A stretch of DNA of 64,000 nucleotides from Rhodocytophaga aerolata (GTDB lineage: Bacteria > Bacteroidota > Bacteroidia > Cytophagales > 172606-1), in contig NZ_JAUKPO010000006.1 in NCBI RefSeq assembly GCF_030503435.1, positions 62,001 through 126,000 on the forward strand. Reading direction: 5' to 3'. Under the pieces are notes generated by a model. It was given only the letters and a program-made list of their open reading frames with translations, was not told the origin of the DNA and searched no databases. Positions 53,375-61,999 of this stretch are shown piece by piece. Each line of letters begins with the position of its first letter. Positions within the stretch are counted from its first letter, which is position 1. Made by a program: the position numbers and the translations under genes.

Positions 53375-53907
53375 TACTGATAAATGGATTTTAACATCTT
53401 CTGCAGCATCTTTTTTGAGTGGTACAATTGTGATTTGGAAGTACCTTCAGATATGTGAAGCAAGGTGCTTACTTCCTTATGTGAGTATCCTTCAATTTCA
53501 ATAAGGGTAAAGACAGCCCGGTAACCCGCTGGTAATGCTTGTATGGCCTTATGCAACTGTTCACCGGATAAGGTATCGGGCCATTCTGCCGGTTCGCCGT
53601 GCTGAATTTCATGTATGCTTTCATATTTTATTTCTATGCGCTGTTTCCGCAGAGCTTTCCGGATCACAATGGTTTTTATCCATGCGCCCAGCGTCGAATT
53701 TCCCCGGAACTGGCCTATATCTTTAAATACTTCCAGAAATGCCTCTTGCAATACATCATGTGCATGATCCATATTATTTACAATCCGGAAAGCTTTGGTG
53801 AACATGGCCTTTTTATATTGATCATATAGCTTTTTCTGAGCTGCTCGGTCTCCTTTCCGGCACTGGGCAATCAGTTCGTTTTCGGCTTCATCAGATGTAA
53901 GAGACAC
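53374..53907 (-). CDS. ECF-type RNA polymerase sigma factor
   Basis: The 177-residue sigma-70 family protein has region 2 (about 10-85: ELIAQCRKGDRAAQKKLYDQYKKAMF, DAHDVLQ-like DHAHDVLQEAFLEVF, FRGNSTLGAWIKTIVIRKALR) and region 4 (about 118-172: LPAGYRAVFTLIEIEGYSHKEVSTLLHISEGTSKSQLYHSKKML). Regions 1 and 3 are absent, as in ECF factors. The start is GTG at 53907 (a TGA lies two codons upstream, so no ATG is possible). It heads a six-gene minus-strand operon whose downstream members overlap or are closely spaced, and so probably controls its own operon. Confidence 0.94.
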   Translation of the reverse strand: MSLTSDEAENELIAQCRKGDRAAQKKLYDQYKKAMFTKAFRIVNNMDHAHDVLQEAFLEVFKDIGQFRGNSTLGAWIKTIVIRKALRKQRIEIKYESIHEIQHGEPAEWPDTLSGEQLHKAIQALPAGYRAVFTLIEIEGYSHKEVSTLLHISEGTSKSQLYHSKKMLQKMLKSIYQ

Positions 53908-54306
53908 TAGTCAGAGGGTGTTTTATACAAAGGGTACAAAAAGGAAAGAAAGGTTGTATGGGCAGAAAAAAATTAGGTGAATTTGTTGCAATACAGTTTA
54001 GACAGGATGAAAATCTATACTCATGCGCCATCAGGCCATGGCTACAGCACCGTTGATACACACTATTTAAATCTCCACCCTCCCCTGGAACATGTGTGTT
54101 GCATGAAAACGAAGCAGAAGTAAAGCAAATAAAAATAATGAGAATAGCTGTACCGATAAACTGTAGTTTATTAGATGTAATCACCTTATATCCCAGTAGA
54201 TTAATTGGTTTTATGGAAAAGTAGAAAAACTTCTGACCAGATTATAAATAAAAAAAGTAATTTTATGAGAAAATCTATTTTAACGTTGAATTCATTCTTA
54301 GTGAAT

Positions 54307-57300
54307 ATGAAGAAAAAGCAATACCTATCCTTTCCCAGAAAAACGGTTTATCTCTGTACCATACTGCCTGCCTTGCTTTTATCTAATTGTCAGCAAGAAA
54401 AAGGGCAGTCAGCGGTAAAACAGGACAAACCGGTTGATAAAAGAATTAAACAAATGGAGCCGGCTCAAGTAAGCCAGCTGGCACAATCCATCGAAGCTAG
54501 TGTTTCCCCTAAATTGTCGAAGGGCTTAACTCTCCGGATATGGGGCGTAGATTCTCTGGTTGCCGACCCGATTGCCCTGGATATAGATGATCAGGGACGT
54601 GTGTATTATACCAGAACTAACCGTCAGAAAAACTCCGAATTCGATATCCGGGGCCATCAGGATTGGGAAATAGAATCTATCAGCCTGCAAACGATTGATG
54701 ATAAACGGGCATTTCTGCGGAAAGTGTTATCACCGGAAAACAGCAAGAAAAATGAGTGGCTGAAAGACCTGAATGGCGACGGCTCTCATGACTGGAAGGA
54801 TATGACCATTGAAAAAGAACATGTATACCGCATAGAAGATAGCTCTGGTGATGGCCTGGCAGATAAATCGCAACTGGTAGTAGAAGATTTTAACGATGAG
54901 GTAACCGACGTAGCCGGTGCTGTATTAGCCGATGGCGAAGATCTGTATGTAGGGGTAGGCCCGGATTTCTGGAAATTGAAAGATACAGATGGCGATGGCC
55001 TGGCCGACGACAAAAAATCTCTTTCACATGGCTATGGCATACACGTAGGGTTTGGAGGGCATGGTATGTCGGGTGCAGAAATGGGGCCTGATGGAAAAGT
55101 TTACTGGGGTATTGGCGATATTGGTTTCAATGGGAAAGGTCCCGATGGAACTAAATGGGAGCATCCCAATAGTGGCGTAATTGTCCGGTGTAATCCCGAT
55201 GGAAGTGATTTTGAAGTATTTGCCCATGGTCTCCGCAACACCCATGAGTTTACCTTTGATGAGTATGGCAACCTGATCAGCCAGGATAACGATGGCGACC
55301 ATCCAGGTGAAAAAGAACGCCTGGTGTATGTAGTAAACGGATCGGATACCGGCTGGCGCATCAACTGGCAGTTTGGTAAATACCGCGATCCGGATAACAA
55401 TACCTACAAAGTATGGATGGATGAGCAGATGTATAAGCCCCGTTTTGAAGGACAAGCTGCCTATATTACTCCCACTATTACTAATTTTGTGAGTGGGCCT
55501 ACCGGGTTTCTGTATAATCCTGGTACAGCATTAAGTCCAAAATATAAGAATACGTTCTTCGTCGTAGAGTTTAATGGAAACCCTGCCCGGTCTGGGATAC
55601 ATGCCTTCAAATTGAAACCTAAAGGAGCTTCCTTCGAATTAGGCGAACAAGAGCAGATCATGAGCAATGTACTGGCTACCGGTATTGATTTTGGCCCAGA
55701 CGGTGCGATGTATGTAGCCGACTGGATTGATGGCTGGGACACCAAAGACCATGGCCGCATCTGGAAGTTAGATGTAGCCGAAGGAGCCAATAGCCCGGAA
55801 CGCACAGAAGTAAAGACTTTGTTAGGGGAAGATTTTAGCAAACGTCCGGAAGATCAGCTGGGGCAATTATTATCCCACCAGGATATGCGGGTACGCCAGA
55901 AAGCCCAGTTTGAGCTGGCTAAACGAGGTGCTAAAGGAGTAGAGCAGTTCCAGAAAAGTATCAATCAAACAGCTAATCAGTTAGCCAGAGTTCATGGAAT
56001 CTGGGGTATGGCCCAGGTTGCCCGCAAAGATGCCAAGCAAGCCCAGGTGTTGCTGCCTTTACTGAAAGACCAGGACCCTGAAATACGGGCACAAGCTGCA
56101 AAGTGGCTGGGTGACATCCGGTACAAAGAAGCAGGAAGTGCATTACTCCCACTGTTGGCAGATCAAAGTAGCCGTGCAAGGTTCTTTGCTGCCGAAGCGC
56201 TGGGAAGAATAGCCTATGAGCCTGCCATTAATCCGATTATTGAGATGCTGAAGGCAAATAATGACGCAGATGCCTATTTACGTCATGCCGGTAGCCTGGC
56301 TCTGGCACGTATTGGTAAAGCAGATCCTATTGTAGCCTTGCATACGAGCCCTTCCAAAGCGTTACGGATTGCCGCTGTGGTGGCCTTACGGCGCTTACAA
56401 CACCCTGGTATAGCTAATTTCCTGAATGATAAAGATGAATTTGTGGTAACAGAAACTGCCCGTGCCATTAACGATGATCTTTCTATTAAAGAAGCTTTGC
56501 CAGCTTTGGGTGATCTGCTGGCAACTACTCCTTTCAAAAACGAACCTTTGATCAGACGGGCTATCAATGCAAACCTGCGGGTTGGCACTGATAAAGCGAT
56601 GCAGAACCTGATCAACTACTCCATGAAAGAAACGGCTCCGGCAGCTATGCGGGCAGAAGCTATTGATGCCCTCAGCACTTGGTCTAAGCCTTCCGTGGTA
56701 GACCGGGTAGATGGCCGCTACAGAGGCGTGATTGAAAGAGATCCGATGCTGGTAAAAAACAAAGCCAGTGAATCCCTCATCAAATTAGTTTCTACTAGTC
56801 AATTACCTGTCCGGTTAAGCGCAGTGAAAGCAGTGGGCAAACACAAAATAGAAGGTGGCTCAGAGAAATTATTTGCCTTACTGAAAAATGACAGCAAACC
56901 CGAAGTAAGAATAGAAGCCTTACGTGCCTTAGCCTCTTTGGAAAATGCCCCAATAGACAAAGCTATTCAACAAGCACTGGACGATAAAGAGAAAAGTGTA
57001 CGGGTTGCCGGACTTGACCTGTTAGCCAAAATGGATATCTCCAAAGACCTGATGGTATCCCTGTTGTCAGAGGTGATTAATACCCGCACGACTGAAGAAA
57101 AACAAGCGGCTTTACTAACCCTTGGAAAACTGCCGGTAGCCAATTCACAAAAGGTATTTGATGGCTTGCTGACCAAGCTCTCTAATGGAAACTTCCCCGC
57201 TGAAATACAACTGGAATTGGCCGAAGCGATTGATAGCACAAAATCCACAGAACTGCAAAACAGGTACAAGGAAGTTACTGCTAAATTGTCTCCAGATGCG

Positions 57301-57756
57301 GTAGCCGCTGCCTATGAAGCAAGCTTAGTGGGTGGTAATGTAGATGAAGGTAGAAAAATATTCTTCCGCCACCAGACGGCCCAGTGTTTACGCTGTCATT
57401 CCTATGATGATTTAGGAGGCAATGCCGGACCCCGGTTAAATGGCGTAGCCAGCCGCTTATCACGCAAACAACTGCTGGAAGCCGTTATTAATCCGAGTGC
57501 CCGCCTGGCTCCCGGTTTTGGAGCAGTTACCCTCACGCTTGCCGGAGACAAAACCATCAGTGGTATTTTGCAGGAAGAAAACAACAAAGGTGTAGTACTT
57601 AAAATCGGCGACCGTCCGGATACGCTGATCCGCAAAGAGCAGATTGTTAAACGCACGAATGCTCCTTCGAGTATGCCGGATATGAAGCAACTGCTTACGC
57701 CCCGTGAAGTACGGGATGTAGTAAGCTTCCTAGCTACCTTAAAAGAAGAAATGTAA
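54307..57756 (+). CDS. Lipoprotein with sorbosone-dehydrogenase-like propeller, HEAT repeats and cytochrome c domain
   Basis: The frame is open from 54205 (1183 residues); MKKKQYLSFPRK (ATG at 54307) is preferred because it starts the lipoprotein signal (YLCTILPALLLSNCQQ); Met21 at 54265 is an alternative. Residue numbers below use the 1183 frame. A six-bladed propeller fills about 95-535 (DIDDQGRVYYTRTN, HGLRNTHEFTFDEYGNL, ATGIDFGPDGAMYVADW), with EF-hand-like DGDG segments (DLNGDGSHDWKD, DSSGDGLADK, DTDGDGLADD). HEAT-like repeats fill about 545-1010, and a cytochrome c domain follows with CLRCH (Cys1061, Cys1064, His1065). This layout occurs in PVC-type heme-binding dehydrogenase-like proteins; the substrate is unknown, with sugar or aldehyde oxidation possible. 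Confidence 0.9.
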   Translation: MKKKQYLSFPRKTVYLCTILPALLLSNCQQEKGQSAVKQDKPVDKRIKQMEPAQVSQLAQSIEASVSPKLSKGLTLRIWGVDSLVADPIALDIDDQGRVYYTRTNRQKNSEFDIRGHQDWEIESISLQTIDDKRAFLRKVLSPENSKKNEWLKDLNGDGSHDWKDMTIEKEHVYRIEDSSGDGLADKSQLVVEDFNDEVTDVAGAVLADGEDLYVGVGPDFWKLKDTDGDGLADDKKSLSHGYGIHVGFGGHGMSGAEMGPDGKVYWGIGDIGFNGKGPDGTKWEHPNSGVIVRCNPDGSDFEVFAHGLRNTHEFTFDEYGNLISQDNDGDHPGEKERLVYVVNGSDTGWRINWQFGKYRDPDNNTYKVWMDEQMYKPRFEGQAAYITPTITNFVSGPTGFLYNPGTALSPKYKNTFFVVEFNGNPARSGIHAFKLKPKGASFELGEQEQIMSNVLATGIDFGPDGAMYVADWIDGWDTKDHGRIWKLDVAEGANSPERTEVKTLLGEDFSKRPEDQLGQLLSHQDMRVRQKAQFELAKRGAKGVEQFQKSINQTANQLARVHGIWGMAQVARKDAKQAQVLLPLLKDQDPEIRAQAAKWLGDIRYKEAGSALLPLLADQSSRARFFAAEALGRIAYEPAINPIIEMLKANNDADAYLRHAGSLALARIGKADPIVALHTSPSKALRIAAVVALRRLQHPGIANFLNDKDEFVVTETARAINDDLSIKEALPALGDLLATTPFKNEPLIRRAINANLRVGTDKAMQNLINYSMKETAPAAMRAEAIDALSTWSKPSVVDRVDGRYRGVIERDPMLVKNKASESLIKLVSTSQLPVRLSAVKAVGKHKIEGGSEKLFALLKNDSKPEVRIEALRALASLENAPIDKAIQQALDDKEKSVRVAGLDLLAKMDISKDLMVSLLSEVINTRTTEEKQAALLTLGKLPVANSQKVFDGLLTKLSNGNFPAEIQLELAEAIDSTKSTELQNRYKEVTAKLSPDAVAAAYEASLVGGNVDEGRKIFFRHQTAQCLRCHSYDDLGGNAGPRLNGVASRLSRKQLLEAVINPSARLAPGFGAVTLTLAGDKTISGILQEENNKGVVLKIGDRPDTLIRKEQIVKRTNAPSSMPDMKQLLTPREVRDVVSFLATLKEEM

Positions 57757-57784
57757 GAGTGGCTTTCCGAAGTTCTTGATAAAG

Positions 57785-57817
57785 AAACCTGTTAGGTTTT
57801 GGAAACCCAACAGGTTT
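57785..57817. repeat. Inverted repeat AAACCTGTTAGGTTT
   Basis: A 15-bp inverted repeat with one mismatch, AAACCTGTTAGGTTT/AAACCCAACAGGTTT, with a 3-nt spacer. A related, more degraded sequence lies between the two M16 genes near 61937-61967. It has no T run and is not a typical terminator. Confidence 0.4.
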
Positions 57818-57866
57818 GAAGCCAAACTATTTTCTTTAGATTATATCGGAGAAGCTTTCATAACTG

Positions 57867-57930
57867 AAAAATAAATCCCTGTTGCCTTCGTTTATGTCAA
57901 GCATAACAAGCAGCAGGGATTTATTTTTAT
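57867..57930 (+). terminator. Terminator upstream of cydA
   Basis: A perfect 15-bp stem (AAAAATAAATCCCTG with CAGGGATTTATTTTT) with a large internal loop ends in a T-rich run. It terminates the preceding cytochrome c fusion gene. Confidence 0.75.
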
Positions 57931-58036
57931 AGCCTTTTTCTATAGAAAATTTATTCCCCGATTCCTGTAATATCCTGCTTTTCCGGACTATTTTTAGGGC
58001 AGAAATTGTTTTCCGGTAAACAACCTCCCTTCTGCT

Positions 58037-59359
58037 ATGGAAGACTTATTATCCGCCCGCCTGCAAATGGCCATTTCCCTGGGCTTCCACATTATTTTTG
58101 CTTGTATTGGTATGGTCATGCCGTTTCTAATGGCTTTTTCGCATTGGAAATGGTTACAAACAAACAAGGACGAATACCTGCATCTGACAAAAACCTGGTC
58201 TAAAGGAGTGGCTATCTTTTTTGCTACTGGAGCTGTGTCAGGCACCGTATTATCTTTTGAACTAGGATTGCTATGGCCAGGATTTATGGAACATGCCGGA
58301 CCCATTTTCGGAATGCCTTTTTCCTGGGAAGGAACCGCCTTTTTTATAGAAGCCATTGCCTTGGGTTTATTCCTGTACGGCTGGAACAAAATCAATAAAT
58401 GGGTACACTGGGCAACTGGCGTAGTGGTAGGTATTTCTGGTGTGGCTTCCGGCATATTTGTGGTAGCAGCCAACGCCTGGATGAACAGCCCTTCCGGGTT
58501 CGACTGGGTGAACGGACAGGCAATAAATATTGATCCGGTAGCTGCTATGTTTAACGATGCCTGGTTTAGCCAAGCCTTGCATATGACATTAGCTGCTTTT
58601 GTCAGTACTAGTTTTGCCGTGGCAGGTATTCATGCTTTTCTGTTATTAAAACATCCTGGTCATTCGCTGCACCAGCGGGCCATGAAAATTGCTTTAACCT
58701 TTGGTGCCATCACTGCCCTGTTACAACCCTTAAGCGGAGATATTTCCGCCAAAGATGTAGCTGTCAGACAACCAGCAAAACTAGCGGCCATGGAAGCTTT
58801 ATTCAAAACCAGTAAACCGGCTGATCTGGTGATTGGTGGCTTACCTAATGTGGAACAACAACGGGTAGATTATGCCATTCATCTGCCTAGGTTCCTGAGC
58901 TTTCTGGCACATGGCGATTTTAACGCAGAAGTAAAAGGCCTGGATAGTATTCCCAGAGATGAGTGGCCACCGGTGGTTGTAGTGCATGTTGCTTTTCAAA
59001 TCATGGTGGCTGCTGGTATGGCGATGGCACTTATCGGACTAGTTTTTCTATTCTTTGCCTGGAAAAAGAAACACTTACTTTTTCATAAAACTTTCTTAAC
59101 CATTGTGGCACTGGCGACTCCACTTGGATTTATTGCCGTAGAAGCCGGCTGGACAGTAACAGAGGTAGGCCGGCAGCCCTGGATTCTGTATGGCATTATG
59201 CGTACATCCGATGCTGTTTCACCCATGAGCGGCCTCATGTACCCAATGATCACCTTTACTATTCTCTACCTGATTCTGGCCTTTCTGGTAACCTGGCTGA
59301 TGGCCCGCCAGATAAAAGTGCTGCACGAAACCTACAAACCAGAGCTTCAGGAAGCATAG
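58037..59359 (+). CDS. cydA: Cytochrome bd-type ubiquinol oxidase subunit I
   Basis: The 440-residue membrane protein carries the heme ligands His18 (SLGFHIIFACIG) and a later conserved His in the ALHMTLAAFVSTSFAVAGIHAFLLL region (heme b558), with GRQPWILYGIMRTSDAVSP as the conserved helix segment near the quinol site. The length (440) matches the short-loop form and lacks the long quinol loop of E. coli CydA. The subunit reduces oxygen to water using quinol, with subunit II encoded immediately downstream, and works under low oxygen. Confidence 0.95.
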   Translation: MEDLLSARLQMAISLGFHIIFACIGMVMPFLMAFSHWKWLQTNKDEYLHLTKTWSKGVAIFFATGAVSGTVLSFELGLLWPGFMEHAGPIFGMPFSWEGTAFFIEAIALGLFLYGWNKINKWVHWATGVVVGISGVASGIFVVAANAWMNSPSGFDWVNGQAINIDPVAAMFNDAWFSQALHMTLAAFVSTSFAVAGIHAFLLLKHPGHSLHQRAMKIALTFGAITALLQPLSGDISAKDVAVRQPAKLAAMEALFKTSKPADLVIGGLPNVEQQRVDYAIHLPRFLSFLAHGDFNAEVKGLDSIPRDEWPPVVVVHVAFQIMVAAGMAMALIGLVFLFFAWKKKHLLFHKTFLTIVALATPLGFIAVEAGWTVTEVGRQPWILYGIMRTSDAVSPMSGLMYPMITFTILYLILAFLVTWLMARQIKVLHETYKPELQEA

Positions 59360-59363
59360 GGCA

Positions 59364-59391
59364 ATTTGAGAATTAGATAATTTGAAAATGG
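59364..59391 (+). repeat. Dispersed AT-rich intergenic repeat, copy G
   Basis: ATTTGAGAATTAGATAATTT and GAAAATGG lie in the 90-bp spacer between cydA and cydB, again the AATTTGAAAATG theme. Confidence 0.4.
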
Positions 59392-59449
59392 CTTATAGAT
59401 TAACTAATTATCTGTATATCAGCATATCAACTAATCAACCCATTTACGT

Positions 59450-60460
59450 ATGTTTGGCATTGTAGTCCTTTTCCTCGCCGTGTCTTTGTTGTTTTACTGC
59501 TTATTTGGCGGAGCCGATTTTGGGGCAGGTATTCTGGAAGGATTTGCCGGGAAAAGGTACCGGTCTAAAGGCCGTAAATTGACTTACACTGCCATTGGGC
59601 CAATTTGGGAAGCCAATCATATGTGGCTTATTCTGGTGGTGGTGATCTTATTTATGGCATTTCCCAAAGTATATACGGTTGTATCCATTCATTTGCATAT
59701 ACCCATTACGATTATGCTGATAGGTATTGTGTTAAGAGGTTGTTTCTTTACTTTTCGCCACTATGATGCCGTGAAAGATAAGTCACAAAGGTATTATTCC
59801 TGGATATTTGTGCTTTCCAGTATCATCAGCTCTTTGTTTTTAGGAATAATTGCCGGAGCAGCTACCCTTGGCCGGATTGATACCTCTACCACTTCCTTCT
59901 ACGAGGGGTTTATTTATCCCTGGTTTAATGAGTTTTCGTTTGCTGTCGGCATTTTTGCCTGTTGTATTTTCTCTTTCCTGGCGGCTGTTTACCTGATTGG
60001 TGAAACTCAGGAAGAAGAGCTAAGAAAATACCTGCTGAACCAGGCTTTGAAGGCTAACATCGTCACCGTTGTTGCCGGCGGACTAGTCTTTCTGGCTGCT
60101 AAAATAAACGGCTTTCACCTGATAGATTTGCTGTTAAGCCATTTGTTTAGTGCCCTCTGCTTACTATTAGCTACTATTTCTTTACCCATCTTATGGATCG
60201 CCTTACGCAAGCGGCAGGTTATTTTACCCCGGATTCTGGCAGGTTTCCAGGTTTTGATGATTTTAACGGCCTGGCTCTGGCTGCAATATCCGGCTGTTAT
60301 AAACTTGCAAAACGGACCCGATCTGACATTGTTCAATACCGTTGCTCCGCAAGCCACCATTCAGGTACTGGGTTGGGCACTCATCGTGGGTTCTATGCTA
60401 ATTCTCCCTGCCTTATATTATCTGTTACGATCATTTAAATTTAACACGAGTGCTGAATAA
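59450..60460 (+). CDS. cydB: Cytochrome bd-type ubiquinol oxidase subunit II
   Basis: The 336-residue membrane protein has about eight helices and the CydB signatures LFYCLFGGADFGAGILEGFAG, AIGPIWEANHMWLILVVVILFMAFPKVY, and IGIVLRGCFFTFRHYDAV. It scaffolds the oxidase together with CydA. The 90-bp spacer to cydA contains a repeat copy, so one transcript is likely but not tightly coupled. No CydX-like small subunit is recognised. Confidence 0.95.
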   Translation: MFGIVVLFLAVSLLFYCLFGGADFGAGILEGFAGKRYRSKGRKLTYTAIGPIWEANHMWLILVVVILFMAFPKVYTVVSIHLHIPITIMLIGIVLRGCFFTFRHYDAVKDKSQRYYSWIFVLSSIISSLFLGIIAGAATLGRIDTSTTSFYEGFIYPWFNEFSFAVGIFACCIFSFLAAVYLIGETQEEELRKYLLNQALKANIVTVVAGGLVFLAAKINGFHLIDLLLSHLFSALCLLLATISLPILWIALRKRQVILPRILAGFQVLMILTAWLWLQYPAVINLQNGPDLTLFNTVAPQATIQVLGWALIVGSMLILPALYYLLRSFKFNTSAE

Positions 60461-60489
60461 GTATTTATCATCCAACACTCGTGTAATAG

Positions 60490-61902
60490 TTAAAACTCAT
60501 CCGCCGTAATCTGTTTCACTGTTATTTCGCCGTATTTTTTCACCTTATCTTGTATCTCGGAGGCTTTGCCGATTAGTACGAATTGCAGGTTTTCTTTGGG
60601 GAAGTATCTGGTAATAATCTCTTTGGCTTTTGCTGTGGTAAGTTCGTCTACCTTCTGCTGAAACGTGTTGATGTACGATTCGTCAAAGGTATACCAGAAC
60701 ATAGAGGTGAGTAAAGAAGCCAGATCGCCGGATGTTTCAAAGCGGGGCGGAAACTGACCCTTGATATAGTTTTTGGCAGAACTTAATGTCTCTTCGTCTA
60801 TGCCTTTTGAATGCAATCTATTGACCACTTCCAATGCCAGATCAATGGCTTCGGTGGTAGTAGCCGTTTTAGTAAATGTGCTAATGGTAAACGATCCATT
60901 GGTTTTCAGTGGAGTAAAGCTGCTACGGGCTCCATAAGTCAGTCCAGAGTTTACCCGCAATTCGTCGTTGAGCCAGGAAGTAAAACGGCCACCCAGTACG
61001 GTATTTATTACTTGTATAGCCACATAATCCGGATTGTTTCGGCTAATGCCAGGAGCACCAATGTAAAAGGTAGTTTCAGTGGCATTGTCTTTATTTACCA
61101 GCAGCACCCGGTTTTTCTGGTAAAGGGGCAAAGGCACTTCTTTCGCCTTAATGGCTGTATTCTCTTTTTTCTTCCAGTCTTTCAAAAGCTTTTCCAGTTT
61201 ACTACGCATGTCTTTTGTCTTAAAATCGCCGACCAGGGCAATAGCCGAACCATTGGGTGTGTAGTAGGTAGAATAGAAGTCTTTGGCATCGGCAACCGAA
61301 AGAGCAGAAACCGTAGCTTTAGTGCCGCTCAGCGGATTTCCATAGGGATGGTCTCCATACAAAAAGCTGTTAAAATAGGTGCCAATTACTTCTCTGGGGC
61401 TTTCCCGCTGCTGATCCAGTTCTACGGCCAGGCGTTTCTGTTTCTTTACAAACTCCTCTTCAGTAAACACTGGATTTACCATAATTTCTTTGAGAATGGG
61501 CAATACTTTATCCTGGTGGGTAGCCATAAAAGAAACTTGTACCGCGGCATATTCCTGGGCGGCATAGGTGTTAACACTGGCGCCCAGAAAATCCATTTGC
61601 TCTTCTATCTGACTTTTGGTATAGCTTTTTGTGCCGAACAGCAATGCATCGGCTGTCAGAGAGGCCAGTCCGGCTTTCTTCTCATCTTGTATAGCACCTG
61701 CCGGGAACAAGGCCGATACATGAATAACCGGCACTTCATGCTGCTCCATTAGATATACGGTAAGGCCATTGCTGAGAGTGAACTTAGTATACGGAGGTAA
61801 TGTAAAGCTGCCCGGCCTGGCTGTTTTTGCCTGTGCGAAGATAACGGAGCTGATAAGTAGCTGGAAAAAGAGTAAAATATATCGTTTTCTGAAGAATTGC
61901 AT
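60490..61902 (-). CDS. M16-family peptidase-like protein without the zinc motif
   Basis: The 470-residue protein has a signal peptide (YILLFFQLLISSVIFAQ) and the M16 fold (HVSALFPAGAIQDEKKAGLASLTADALLFGTKSYTKSQIEEQM; NDELRVNSGLTYGARSSF). The zinc-binding HxxEH helix is replaced by GLASLTADALL, so it should be inactive. M16 proteins often work as an active/inactive pair of subunits, and the active partner lies 97 bp upstream (62000-63310). Together they would degrade peptides in the periplasm or outside the cell. Confidence 0.88.
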   Translation of the reverse strand: MQFFRKRYILLFFQLLISSVIFAQAKTARPGSFTLPPYTKFTLSNGLTVYLMEQHEVPVIHVSALFPAGAIQDEKKAGLASLTADALLFGTKSYTKSQIEEQMDFLGASVNTYAAQEYAAVQVSFMATHQDKVLPILKEIMVNPVFTEEEFVKKQKRLAVELDQQRESPREVIGTYFNSFLYGDHPYGNPLSGTKATVSALSVADAKDFYSTYYTPNGSAIALVGDFKTKDMRSKLEKLLKDWKKKENTAIKAKEVPLPLYQKNRVLLVNKDNATETTFYIGAPGISRNNPDYVAIQVINTVLGGRFTSWLNDELRVNSGLTYGARSSFTPLKTNGSFTISTFTKTATTTEAIDLALEVVNRLHSKGIDEETLSSAKNYIKGQFPPRFETSGDLASLLTSMFWYTFDESYINTFQQKVDELTTAKAKEIITRYFPKENLQFVLIGKASEIQDKVKKYGEITVKQITADEF

Positions 61903-61999
61903 GTTTTGGTGTAGTTAACTTAGTTATTGTAACACATCTGTTAGGCTTCTGAAAAGCTGACAGGTTTAATGCTCTTTGTAGAATACTCTGCTTACAGGT

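Noticed and set aside
53891-54184. Minus-strand open frame of 97 codons upstream of the sigma gene
   Set aside because: It overlaps the sigma start in another frame and has only a chance hydrophobic stretch; the promoter of the operon is expected here.
60811-61752. Plus-strand open frame of 313 codons
   Set aside because: It lies wholly antisense to the inactive M16 gene, has no domain, and its composition mirrors the complementary coding strand.
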